DNA of 64,000 nt. Source: Lycorma delicatula (taxonomy: Eukaryota > Arthropoda > Insecta > Hemiptera > Fulgoridae). This document shows, in pieces, positions 1-10,943 of the stretch. The DNA is taken from NCBI RefSeq assembly GCF_047948215.1, contig NC_134460.1, forward strand, positions 17,004,501-17,068,500, read 5' to 3'. Under the pieces are notes generated by a model, which did no database searches, was not told the DNA's origin, and saw nothing but the letters and a program-made list of their open reading frames with translations. How positions within the stretch are numbered: position 1 is the first letter of the stretch; each line of letters begins with the position of its first letter. The translations under genes and the position numbers were made by a program.

Positions 1-29
1 GCTATTTATACACTTTAAAAATCTAGAAA

Positions 30-320
30 CTAATAACAACTGAAACAGAGAAACTGAAAAAGACATAGAAGAAAGGAAAATAATACAAGAAGACATCAAA
101 GAACATTTACTATGAGAAAGAATTGCAAAATATTTCAGGTTTCCAGGACAGAAAAAACCATAGAAGAAATATTTCTTACCTGGATAAAAGAAAAAATGTA
201 AAATACTGGAAAATAATAAAGGAGATATGGAAGAGAAAGAAACTGAAAAAAAGAAATAACATGTACATAAAAGCAATTTGATTAAACAAGCGAGATTAAA
301 ACTACAATTCAATCAAACAT
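30..320 (+). pseudogene. RTE-like LINE, 3' end remnant
   Basis: The forward translation with stops reads DIEERKIIQEDIKEH...ERIAKYFRFPGQKK, a Lys/Glu-rich run that resembles the C-terminal tail of RTE-type reverse transcriptases. The same kind of tail is seen at the end of the better-preserved LINE at 41-42 kb. Only this tail is present and it is broken by stops. The family call is an inference. Confidence 0.35.
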
Positions 321-399
321 AAATTGTGTAACTTATGACATCAAATATTGATATTAGTTTATTTAACCCCCTTAACGGTTTTTGACGAAATTACTCGTC

Positions 400-1013
400 A
401 TTAGAAATAGCTGATGAACTTCGAATCCAAGAAGTAATAAGTGTGAATTGTATCAAGAAGTGGTAGAGCAGGTCGGAAGAACTAATGCCTCTCTTATATT
501 AACATTTAATCTCCTGGTAATACCAGGAGCATCAAAATCTTGCTCGAAGATGGAGATCCGTGCTCAATGTGCTCAGGAAAGCCACAATGACACAGACTGC
601 CATGAGATGAAAAATATGTGAACTATAGTGGTTCACACGCAGCCCGCTCTCGAGACTGCCCAATTTTTAAAGAGGAAAAGGCGATTCTCAGACTTTCTAC
701 TGAGCACAAGCTATCTTTCTGGCTGCATGCAGAGAATACAGAAAAACACTTAAATTCACAGAACCTTGTTAATTCATATGTATCTTTTGCCACTGCTGCG
801 TCAAAACAAACTCCTGTGAATTTAGATATTCAGCAGTGTGGATCCTGCAATAAGCTGAAAAAACTTGTTCAGATGTTATCTGATCAAGTCGCTTCACTTA
901 AGGCCACTATTTCAGAGCTGAGGAAAATGAACAATAAGTCGTTACAGTTAGTGAAGATACCACATTATAACTGTGACACAACTGAAGGAGACAGATACAC
1001 TGAAACGACTTGA
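400..1013 (+). pseudogene. gag-like ORF1 remnant of a jockey-type LINE
   Basis: Open from about 530 to 1013. The pattern CAQESHNDTDCH, then NYSGSHAARSRDCP, followed by a Lys/Glu-rich stretch (FKEEKAILRLSTEHKLSF), is the double zinc-knuckle region of the nucleic-acid-binding ORF1 of jockey-like elements. A cysteine expected just before NYSG has become tyrosine, and upstream similarity (ELRIQEVISVNCIKKW) is out of frame. It is directly followed by a transposase remnant. No intact ORF2 is nearby. A dead fragment. Confidence 0.55.
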
Positions 1014-1054
1014 TTGTTGCAACCGGCTTCTCCAAAACATTGTTGGCGACAGTT

Positions 1055-1655
1055 AGACCTAATGTTGTATTTCATGTCAGACGAGGCACGGTTTCTTCAT
1101 TTAAAAGACAATATTAATTCACAGATCACCAAGTACTAAATGGCAAGGAATCCTCACAAGATATTCGAGCGTTCACTTCACGATGAGAAAATTGGTGTTA
1201 CATACCGTTTGCGGTAATTGTATAGTGGGAACGATATTTTTTGACCAAACTGTGAATACACAAGTTTCCTCTCAATTTTCAAAGAATTCTATGCACAAGT
1301 AACACGTGATAATGAAAAAGAATTCAGCTTCTTCCAAAAAGATGGAGTAACTTGTCACACATCAAACGTTCTGAAGGTGAACATTAAACAAAAAATCAAC
1401 ACAAATGACATTTTGCATCAGACAACACTCAATATGAACAGTTGAGCACAAAAGTGCATCGATGTCCAGGGTGGCCACATTTTAAACATCTTTTGTAACA
1501 ATAAGGTATATAAATGCAACATTTAAATTATGTTTTATATTTTTCTTATTTAATTTATCCGTATCATTTATCAAATTTCATTCCAAAATAACCTACCGAT
1601 TCTGCAGAGGTTACATTATGAGTTCGGTTTTATATTGCTCACCCTGTATGAAGGG
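1055..1655 (+). pseudogene. decayed DDE transposase (IS630/Tc1-mariner superfamily)
   Basis: Fragments in several frames read FMSDEARFLHLKDNINSQ, then NPHKIFERSLHDEKIGV, then FFQKDGVTCHTS. These are the DE(A/S)HF, NPH and QQDGA-HT blocks of the transposase type found also at 7648-8939. The segment near 1625-1655 (cggttttatattgctcaccc) may be the 3' terminal repeat. Many stops and frameshifts; the 5' end was not found and seems replaced by the gag fragment. Confidence 0.5.
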
Positions 1656-1845
1656 ATTTGTTAAATTAATTATAAAAGTAAATTTCTACACATTGTTTTT
1701 TTTTACACCATACTAATGTGTCACATTACTTTTTTTCTTACATTGTACATGTTCCAAATTTCTTTTTTATTTTAGTGACTTTATTTTTACCCATTTAAAC
1801 ATTAGAATGATATGTCCAGTGTATATATATATTAAACTTTTTAAA

Positions 1846-2052
1846 TTATCTTTTCCAGTTATCCAGATCTGGCCTAGCAAAGGTCAGTGGTATTCCACAG
1901 TATGCAAAATCTAATACTCTTACCACTTCATTTTCCACTTTTACATTTTTTGATTTAACAGAGATGTTCTCTTCAATTGATAAAGGATCTTTTAGAATAT
2001 CACCATTAATCATATTAACCGGTTCCTCTTTCAGTTGTACTAAATCTATTTG
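1846..2052 (-). CDS. possible 3'-terminal exon of an unknown neighbouring gene
   Basis: On the minus strand a strong acceptor (pyrimidine-rich tract ending gcattgcag) at 2053 opens a 68-codon frame that ends in TAA at 1846. AATAAA follows 61 nt later (1785-1780). The peptide is acidic and Lys-rich (QLKEEPVNM, SVKSKNVKVENE) and ends FAYCGIPLTFARPDLDNWKR. I recognise no domain. I found no upstream exon between here and LRP2. It could be the end of another gene, an alternative last exon, or a chance open frame. Confidence 0.38.
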   Translation of the reverse strand, partial: QIDLVQLKEEPVNMINGDILKDPLSIEENISVKSKNVKVENEVVRVLDFAYCGIPLTFARPDLDNWKR

Positions 2053-4617
2053 CTGCAATGCAAAACAAAAAAATGAATGCTAAAAAAGTAAATATTTATG
2101 AATTTTTGTATAATTTGTAAAACAAGAATAATCTGTACCTCTAATTCACTTACCACACACATTAACAGTACAGCCATAGTCAAATTATTATTATTATTGT
2201 GACTTTAATAAGCCAGATTTTGTATGGGAGAACGTAGAAAATGTTTCTTACACCAAATTTTATCATCCAAATTTAAATGTTAAAAATGTCAAAATACTCA
2301 ACTACAGATTATTCTACAAATTGTAATCTTTTATAATCGAATAATTTGTTAAACTGCTGCGGTAATTTTCCTCATTTAGTTTTTTCTAATCTTAGAAACA
2401 TTGGTGTTAATATTGCCTATGGTAAAATTTTTGTTAGTCATAAATATATACCTTTAAAGATAATGTTACCTAAAATTTTGAATTCTTATCTTATATCTGA
2501 CAATACATACCAGATTATAAAAATAGAAATTTTGTAAGATTCAAATTCATTGACTGAAAGATAAATAATAGTTGTTTATTTGTTATGTTGCTACATAACC
2601 TTGAAGCTTGTGTAGAATATGGACATGCAATTTTGTAGCATAAGAATATTACGATGCCTGACCAGAATTTGATATTGATCATGATACAGAAATTTTTGCG
2701 AGATATTGCAATTATATTACAGTGGTCACTATGAAAAACGGCGCTAATATTTAAACTACTGCATCTAAGTTAAAAATCCTACAATAAAAATTAAGGTATC
2801 ATCAGAAAATGCAATTATTTTTGCACTACCTGGATACGGCCAATTTTAGTTAGTCATTTTTCTGAAAATTAGGGGCACGAAAAGCGAATTTTTTGCACTT
2901 TTTTTTGAGAATGTAGACTTAAATTGCTATAAAATCCAAACCGATAGAGATAAAAATTTTCTACTTTTGAAAGTAGATTAAACAATTAGAAAAAAAATTT
3001 CCATTAATATCAGGCATTAATTTTTTAGAATTTTTATTTGTAGACTTGAATTAATAAACGTAAGTGTTTTATGGGGTGAGATCATAATAATAGATTTAAA
3101 ATTGTGGCAATATAAGGACTGAAGAAGCAGTCTCAGTGAGCAGTAAAGTCTCAATACTGATTACAGTATATTATTGATATTATGTCATTGTATATTAGTA
3201 TAAATTAATTGCAATGCTAGTCTTCAGTCTGATGAGTTCATTATGCCCTTAGCTGTGGTATCTAACAAGGTATATGATATTTTATTTCCATATGTTCAGT
3301 TCATGCTGTTTTTTTTTTTTTTATTTAACAGTGCTGCATTATGCCAAAGACAGATTTTTATAATAAGTTAATTTTCATTTTTTTTATCAGATTTTAAGTT
3401 AAAGGTTTTTTTTTGTAATTTTTCTGTAACTATCTTATGTGTAATATGAATAAGAGGGAAACACTTTCGTTTTCCAGTTAACATGGCTATACAATTAAAA
3501 GTAGTTCGAGAAATGTAATCTACAATGAATATAAATTTTTTCAAAAGCTATCCGACTTTGAATTCGGTAGCGTGATTTACTTTGATAAAGTTCATGAACT
3601 CAATGCTGAAACACGCAGCATTAGTTGGAGATCAGTACAAAGGATATGTAGGACAGCTAAGGAGTGCGATAGCAACAACAGTTGCGTTCAGATGAAATCC
3701 TTAGCGTTAAGAAGTTCAAAGAGGAAATACGGGAAAAACTGGAAGCAAATTTTTTTATCATTTATGTCCGGTTGTTGTATTGTGAAAAAAATTGGTTTTT
3801 TAAAACATTTCACAAATTAAAAGCGTCATGTGATGGTCGACGTATATTTTATCATAAATTATTATTTTTATCATAAAAATTGGTTTATGAATGAAGTACA
3901 AATAACTTACCAGAAGGGAGTGCAGTAATAATAGATAACACAACTTATCTCCCTTTTGTGGTACATAAAATTAAAATTACCACAAGAGCTGGAGGAAAGC
4001 TGAAATCAAACAGTAGCTTTAAGAAAAAGTGGTTGCTTGCAACTGCTTTTACACATTTTTTTTTAAATTTCAGCATTCTAATAATATGTATAATGTTTAC
4101 CGATACGATTTTAATGCCTTTAAGTAATCTGTTATTCTTTTTATATAGATGTCTTTGATAGAAATATTGCGAATAATTGTAAAAATAAAAATAAATGAAA
4201 ATAACAACACCAACAGTATAGTAATAATAATAATAATACTTACAAAAATTAAAATTTATAATATTAAACATGTATAAAGTAGTGTGACAAAACTGTGTGA
4301 AAGGCATTATTAAACCATGTCTGTGTGTTGCTGGTTATTATAGCACAAACATGCTAAACTACTAGTTGCAGCTGTACTTTTTGGATGATCTTTTTAAATC
4401 ACTCCAACCTCAATAAAAGCTTAATATTATATACTTTATTTTCAAAATATCATCATATTATTCAAATTATTTCAATGATTACAATGATGTGTTTTTCCCC
4501 ATAAAATAATCATTGAAACTAAAGATAGGTTGTCTCGTAAAAAACACTGTACGCTTCAATAATACTAGTTTTGGGCTAAAATCTTAATTATAATTATTGA
4601 GAAACAATCGTTTAACC
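2053..4617. other. AT-rich intergenic stretch, no supported gene
   Basis: Mostly simple A/T runs. Around 3540-3800 a slightly GC-richer patch has a short forward open frame (YFDKVHELNAETRSISW...) that I cannot assign. A transposon remnant is possible but not shown. Confidence 0.5.
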
Positions 4618-5100
4618 TACTCCAGCAAATGCAATTTTTTGCCAAGCTCTTTTGTATGAAAATCACACTTTGCATAAACAAATTAATATAGTTCCTGAAG
4701 AACATGGTTTTTTAGAAGGTAATCTACGCGAAAAAACTTGTGTGAATATACAGAAGATACTGGTGATGTACTATATGATGGTAATTATGTTGATGCAATT
4801 TACACTGATTTTTGTTGTGCATTTCATGTAGGTTAATATCAAATTACTTATTAAAAAACTCGCTGCATGTGGATTTAATAATAAATTGTTGTCTTGTATA
4901 CATTTCTTTTGTACAAACAAATTCCCTATGTTAAAACCGATAACTTTATCTCTAGTGTCTATTTATGTTACATGTGGAGTAAAACAAGGTATGCATTTGG
5001 GTTCTCCAATTTTCATAGTATTTATAAATGAAAGTTTATTCATACACTATTCACATTTTTCTATTTTTTGCAGATGATATACTAAACTCTGTGAGAATGG
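4618..5100 (+). pseudogene. jockey-like LINE reverse-transcriptase fragment
   Basis: Forward translation with stops and frameshifts gives VPEEHGFLEGNLREKTCVN, then LAACGFNNKLLSCIHFF, then TCGVKQGMHLGSPIFIVFIN. These match the reverse-transcriptase fingers and the (G)VxQGxxLGPxLF block. The FADD catalytic box, expected near 5070, is lost. It abuts a mariner remnant, so one element probably landed in the other. Confidence 0.6.
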
Positions 5101-5104
5101 TATT

Positions 5105-6115
5105 AAAACTTTTTCAAAATTGAAAAGGGCGTATGGAGATGACGCTCTGTCACAAGCCCAAGATTTTAGGTGGTTATAGAATTTTCAGATGACCGGGAAT
5201 CAATTGCGGACGATCTTTGTTCTGGAAGATGTTTAACGTCAAAAAGTGACGACAATGTTGAGCAAATCAGTGACTTGATACGGTACGACTGATGATTAAC
5301 TGTCAGAATGATTGCAGAACAATTGAATTTGAACCATACCACAGTCCATCAAATTTTCACAAACGGATTGGACATGAAAAAATTTATGCAAATTGGTCCC
5401 AAGAAGACTCACTGTTGAACTGAAAAATTACAGAGTGGAAGTGTGCCGCCATCTTCTAGGGCGAATTGAAACTGATCCAGATTTTCTAAAAAATGTTATT
5501 ATGGTGATGAATCTCGGATATTTGATTACGACCCAGAAACAAAACACCAGAGCAAGGAGTGGCACACTTCAAACTCACCACATCCCAAAAAAGCAAAAAT
5601 GAGTAAATCAAAAATCAAAATCATTTTTATTTATTTCGATAGTAATGGCATTGTCCATAAGGAGTTTTTGCTTACAGGACAGACTGTAAATCAAAATGTT
5701 TACTGAGAAATTCTTAAAAGATTGCAGAAAAGAGTTGACACCAGCCATCAAAGACAACTGGATGCTACATCATGATAATGCACCTTGTCACACTGCACTC
5801 TCAATTAATGAGATTTTGGCAAAGAAAAATATTCCTGTAGTTAGTTCCTTGACTACCTTATTAACCTGACTTGAGTCCCTGCGACTTTTTCCTGTTCCTG
5901 ACTTTAAAAAAACCTCAATGGACACAATTTTGGAACAGTAGAAAACAAAAAAATATGTAACCGACCATCTGAAGAATATTCTAGTTTCTGAGTTCCCAAC
6001 ACTGCTATGAAGAGCGGGAAAACCGTTTGAAGTGGCTTCCCAAGGGAACTATTTTGAAGGTGATAGAGTCCATGTACAACTTGATTGTACATAAAAAGTT
6101 TTTCTGAACCAGTCC
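5105..6115 (+). pseudogene. decayed mariner transposase
   Basis: In shifting forward frames: YGDDALSQAQ, MIAEQLNLNHTTVHQ, RVEVCRHLLGRIETDPDF, GDESRIFDYDPETKHQSKEW, MLHHDNAPCHT and LSPCDFFLF. These are the mariner catalytic blocks with all three acidic residues still readable. The frame breaks at least four times and stops are frequent. The first 40 or so residues and the 5' terminal repeat are missing. A possible 3' terminal repeat ends in ctgaaccagtccc near 6114. Confidence 0.75.
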
Positions 6116-7645
6116 CATTACTTAATTTACTGACCTCATATGTATTTTGTTTTTATTTCATAACCAAATTTTTATAAGTTTTTTAAGCTATGTGAAATAT
6201 ATTTTTTAGATCATCTATTATTTATATTTAAACTTGTTTAATGCTTTTCCCCTATTTCAGTCTATTCTGCGCTGCTAATGTAGTATTTGTTTTTAAATAC
6301 TCCAAAGAAATCAAGCATTATTTTAAAAAAAATATTTTTTTGTAATTTACATGTTACTGTAGCATACCTCCATCAAAGCACTTCCCTGCACTTTTTTCCA
6401 CTGTGATAATCTTCCTGGTACTCTGTGTACCAAAATTTCTCTGATTGTTTAAAAATGGCAGTCTTTCAAAACTGATTCAATTTTGTAAAAGTGAAAAAAT
6501 CTACAGAGGCAAGTTTCTCAGATAAAAGGATTGTGGAATGTATTACTGAAAACTCAAAACAGGTTAAGCATCCATGACCTGCTGCTGTGTTACTGTTAAA
6601 ATTCTCTCTAGTATATTGAACTTCATGATCAATTTCCTGATGGACATCTGAAATGTGAAGATTATCAACAAATTCTTGGTGCTGGAACAACTTCTATACT
6701 GTTCCTTGGATAAGAGGATAATTTTCCCCCCTCTGCAATGATTGTGATAGCACAATCATTGCAATCATAGGCATGATATGAAACTATAGAGTTTCATGTC
6801 ATGCCTACATCTCACCTGTTATAACTTTTAAAAAGAAATTATTCTTTAATTATTTTACTGATCCCAAAGTTCCCAACAACATGATTTTATTCTTTTTTTT
6901 TAGTAGTGGTAGTACTTTTTTGTCATAATGCAATTTTTTTTTTTTTTTGTCAAAATCAAATACACAAACTTTTATGTTATCACTTCTGACTTCATAGACA
7001 GTAGGCAGATAAATTTCCCTAATACCATTCACTTTTCATAATGATAGTTGTCAGTTGATGTTCATTACTATAGATATAAAATTGTTCTTGATTGTTATTA
7101 TTTTTAGTTTGAAAAAAATTAAACCTCTCAAAGCACTGTAAATGGTTCAATTATTACCTGTGAAAAGCTTATTAAATCATTATTAGTGTTAATGAAAAGT
7201 TTATACATCTCTTAAAATATTTAGTAATAAAAAATTAAAAAGTATAACAAAAATACAATGCAATAAGATAATGACACGAATAATAAAAACCACAAACAAT
7301 ATTAATCACACTTTGACTAGGTAATAGCAAGCAAATCATCATGAAAACAGGTTAATATACAATTTAATAGATTCATAAAATATTAATTACACAGTGAGAC
7401 TTAAAACTCTTTTTTTAATATCTACTTTTATATTTGTGTCCTGCTAAATTTTTTAGTGGCTACTGTTAATCTTGAATTTTAAATTTATTTTGGAGTATGA
7501 TTTAAAAATAAAAATTAAATAAGAGTGAAAGCATAAAAAAAAAAATGTGATAAAGAATTCAGTAATTATCATTTTTTACTGTTAAAAACAATCTCAAAGT
7601 AGATATACCTCACTAATTATGAATTAAAGAATTATATTAAATATA
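6116..7645. other. intergenic, no supported gene
   Basis: AT-rich. A GC-richer patch at 6370-6830 has a minus-strand open frame of 74 codons with no recognisable domain. It ends in a run resembling degraded coding sequence (EKFWYTEYQEDY). I do not call it. Confidence 0.5.
7315..7480. repeat. diverged repeat, copy A
   Basis: Resembles 9580-9725: shared words include tcatgaaaa, gtacaatttaataga-type text, agacttaaaa, a T-run and tgtgtcctg. The two copies lie on either side of the transposon at 7648. Origin unknown; they may be ends of a Tc1-like family. Confidence 0.4.
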
Positions 7646-7647
7646 TA

Positions 7648-8939
7648 CAGAATGTTTCAAAGAAACGGGAAATTTTGAAAGTTGTGTTGGTAGCCGCGGG
7701 CGATTGGTACCACTTGATAAGTGGCGCCAGCCTCTCTAACCTAACCTGCCATTTAGTTGTCATGGATCCTTGGAGTGGTGCGCAACGTGCATTTGCTATC
7801 ACAGCGTTTTACAAAAACAATGACAGCGTGGAGGGAGCGCGTAGAGAATTTCGCTGTCATTTTAATCTGGGACGGCACGACCGTGTTCCATCAGCACATG
7901 CAAATAAAACATGGATATCTAATTTTGAGGAAACTGGTTCGGCAATGAAAAAGAAACCTCCAGGCCGTGAGCGAACCGTCCGTACACCACAGAATGTGGC
8001 TGTCACACGAAGTCCACATCGGTCAATCCGTCGTCTCTCAGCATCTTTACAATTGCATAGTTCAAGTGTTCGAAGAATGTTAGCGAAGGATTTGCAATAC
8101 CATCCATACAAGTTACAGATCGCCCAGGAACTGAAACCGAACGATGCAGTTGTGCGAGCACAATTCTGTAATGTAATGCTTCAGAAGATAAACGATAACG
8201 GAAGAGTTTGTTCACGAACTGTGGATGTCAGACGAAGCGCATTTCCACCTCAGTGGATTTGTTAACAAGCAAAGTTTCAGATACTGGGCACAAGAAAATC
8301 CTACGCAGCTACACCAGCGTCCGTTGCACAGCCAGAAAGTGACCGTGTGGTGTGCTATGTCATCTTACGGTGTTATAGGTCCTTATTTTTTTCAAGCAAG
8401 TAGCCGTGCTTGAAACCTTTGTTGTGGAACAACAAAAGAGATTTCCACCGATTCTTAACACAGCCTGGTTTCAACAAGACGGAGAACGTCCCATACTGCA
8501 CGAATATCGATGGCAGCTGTACGCCGATTGTTTGGACAACGTGTCATTTCACGAAATGGTGACATTAGATGGCCTCCCAGATCGCTTGATCTCTCAGCTT
8601 GCGATTACTTTTTGTGGGGTCACCTTAAAAGCAAAGTGTTCCACAGTAGACCTGCTACAGCCGAAGAACTGAAGGCAAAGATCCGAGAAGTAATTGCGGA
8701 AATTCCAGTTGAGATGCTACGTCAAACCACGAACAATTTAACGAAGAAACTTCGTGAGTGTTTACGTAGAAGAGGAGGTCACCTGAAAGATGTCATCTTT
8801 AAAAAATAAACTAAAATGTATGTATCCCAAAATGGCACCATTAGTACAATTACATGAAATAAAATTCATTTTCTAAAAAAAAAATTTCATTAATGTTATT
8901 TAATTTTTTTAATTTCCCGTTTCTTTGAATCATCCTGTG
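7648..8939 (+). mobile_element. Tc1/mariner-superfamily transposon with both inverted repeats
   Basis: About 1292 bp flanked by TA (7646-7647 and 8940-8941). The 5' terminal repeat begins cagaatgtttcaaagaaacg and the reverse complement of the 3' end reads cacaggatgattcaaagaaa; both continue cgggaaatt. The inside holds a broken transposase gene. The complete ends and good preservation make it the youngest element of its type here. Confidence 0.82.
7762..8809 (+). pseudogene. broken transposase, N-terminal helix-turn-helix plus DDE domain
   Basis: Starts ATG at 7762 (MDPWSGAQRAFAITAFYKNN). The N-terminal part (about 150 codons) fits the DUF4817-type helix-turn-helix common in insect transposases. 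The catalytic part reads MSDEAHFHLSGFVNKQSFRY, FQQDGERP and SLDLSACDYFLWGHLK, so the acidic residues are visible. Frameshifts near 8220, 8400 and 8505 split it into four frames. It ends GGHLKDVIFKK before TAA. It probably cannot transpose without outside help. Confidence 0.78.
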
Positions 8940-9579
8940 TATATATATATATATATAATTACAGCTGTATGCATTTTTTAAAATATATATATAGAATTAA
9001 AATAATTTTCTTGTTGATTAGTAGGATGTTAAACAAATTTTAACTTGTGACTATTTTTATGTACTTTAAAAATAATTTTGTTCATACATATTTCTCATTT
9101 TTATTACAAGGATTGTGCTTCTGAAATTGCTTTCAGAACAATAAAATGGTTTAAATCATTAGTAGAGTTGATCAGCTTGAAAATTGTCAGAGAATATTTG
9201 GGCATTAAACACACATTCATGCATACATACATCTTCCAGAAATTGCTAGAAACCTTTTTTTTGTTTTTGGACAAAAGGAGTCTAGAAACATTGACATTTG
9301 CAACAATCCTTATAACAAACCTTTTGGCTGATCGTGTATTTTCCCTTTAAAAATACACACAGTAATATAGTTGAGTATGTAAAATGTAAAAATGTAGCAG
9401 GAAGGTAAAAATAAAGTATGATTTCATTTAGTCACAGGTTCAGTAAACAACAGAACAGAAATGTAATAAATAACTACTAGATGTTAATCATAGTGTTATT
9501 GAAAAAATGGCAATATTAACAAATAAATTGCATTATAATCTCTGTGAAAACATATCCTTTATAAAATCAAACTTATGAC

Positions 9580-9725
9580 TAGCAGTAGCAAATAAATTAT
9601 CATGAAAATGGCTAATGTACAATTTAATAACATCTTAAAGAACTTATTATACAGAGACTTAAAATGTTTTTTTTTTAATACCTACTTTAAAAGATGTGTC
9701 CTGGAAAATTTTTAATGGCTGGTTT
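9580..9725. repeat. diverged repeat, copy B
   Basis: Partner of copy A at 7315-7480. It runs directly into the Tc1-like fragment at 9735-9870, which suggests both belong to one decayed element. Confidence 0.4.
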
Positions 9726-9734
9726 TTGGAAATT

Positions 9735-9870
9735 GCTGGTGTTAAAAGCTGCTTTTTAGCTGGCTGATGAGCTTTCCATCCAACTGCAAGAAATCGGCGT
9801 CAAACAGTTGTTAGGTGTAAATCTGTACTAATAGCAGGTAGTTTGGATCAAGTTTACTTTTTCTCACAAA
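9735..9870 (-). pseudogene. Tc1-like transposase fragment
   Basis: Minus translation gives TDLHLTTV, then RRFLAVGWKAHQPAKKQLLT, closely parallel to 10620-10760 of the larger remnant. A second, truncated copy of the same family. Confidence 0.5.
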
Positions 9871-10059
9871 TAATGTATAGATAATATAACCTCTGTTAGA
9901 ATATATCCTTTTACAGATAAAATAGCACAATCTTGCTAACAATGCCTATTAATATAGATACTACCTCAGATTTAAGATTGTTGTGTGGGTTTATAAAACA
10001 CAGGATTTACAATATTACTCATCAATCTAAAATGTAAATACTATTATAGTTCTTCATGT

Positions 10060-10943
10060 AGTGTACTACACATTTTTCTGATTTCTTCATCATGAAACTA
10101 TACTGATATTATTGTTGTAATGAGGTCAATTTTTTGTCATATAATTTATTACTGAAAGATGTTTTTTGACTGTTGCCCAAAGATTTTCAATTGGGTTAAT
10201 CTGGGAAGTGAAAATATTCAGTCTTCAAAACCTTTTCCACTTTTTGGCAGTATGGTGTGGTGCCAAATCTTGTTGTATCACTCTGTTGCCTTGTGAGAAT
10301 TTGTTTTAAAATTGTGTCACAATCCTTTCCTACAGAGTTTTTATATATCTATCACTTTTCAACATACTATGTACTAGAAGTAATGAACAAGGGCCTTCAA
10401 ATGTGAAAACCTCAAAACATTTTTTCTGGAAATGTTTAAGTCTATTATTTTCAGCTTAATATACTGATGTATTTTTAGCTGATGCTTTTGTAACATATGG
10501 AGTCCGTTGACCTTGAACATAAAAATGTAACTCAGAAAACATAACATATTTCCAGTCTTCTTTGATCCAGTTAGCATGTGCTGCATGACCCAAAAGGTCC
10601 TTTTTCATATTGCTAGTGTCAAAAGCTGCTTTTTAGCTGGTCAATGAGCTTTCCATCTGGCTGCAAGAAGTTGGCATCTGTCTAACAATTGTCATGTGTA
10701 AATCTGTTCCATTGGCTGCTAATTCTTGATTAAATCCACAGCAGATAATTTTGGATCAAGTTTACTTTTTCTCACTAAGATAATAATAACCGATCCTGTG
10801 TTGGAATATTTTTTATTTTACAGCCATATTTGCCTAGTATTCACTAGTCCAACACCACATTCAGAAGCTATTTGTCACTGTGTCACACTGGTATGCTTAG
10901 AAAGTGAAATAATTTTTGAACGCTTTCTTGGAGTTATATCCAT
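10060..10943 (-). pseudogene. Tc1-like transposase remnant
   Basis: Minus strand from ATG at 10943: MDITPRKRSKIISLSKHTSV (helix-turn-helix part), then ANWIKEDWKYVMFSELHFYV, GQRTPYVTKAS, APHHTAKKWKRF and INPIENLWATVKKHLS. The FSDES box reads FSELH and the DNAP box reads DLAPHHT, so catalytic acids are altered. Several stops are present. The order and spacing of blocks are those of Tc1 elements. Confidence 0.68.

Noticed and set aside
3945..4307. 120-codon minus-strand open frame rich in Tyr and Phe
   Set aside because: Low-complexity AT-rich text (runs of tat/att) with no domain, no splice context and no homology I recognise.
6466..6690. 74-codon minus-strand open frame
   Set aside because: Looks somewhat coding-like but I find no family, no splice sites and no neighbours; not enough to call.
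8941..8960. Short (AT)n tract after the transposon at 7648
   Set aside because: Only about ten units; it overlaps the TA target duplication and needs no separate explanation.
9078..9350. 90-codon forward open frame
   Set aside because: No recognisable domain; composition fits AT-rich non-coding DNA or an old repeat.
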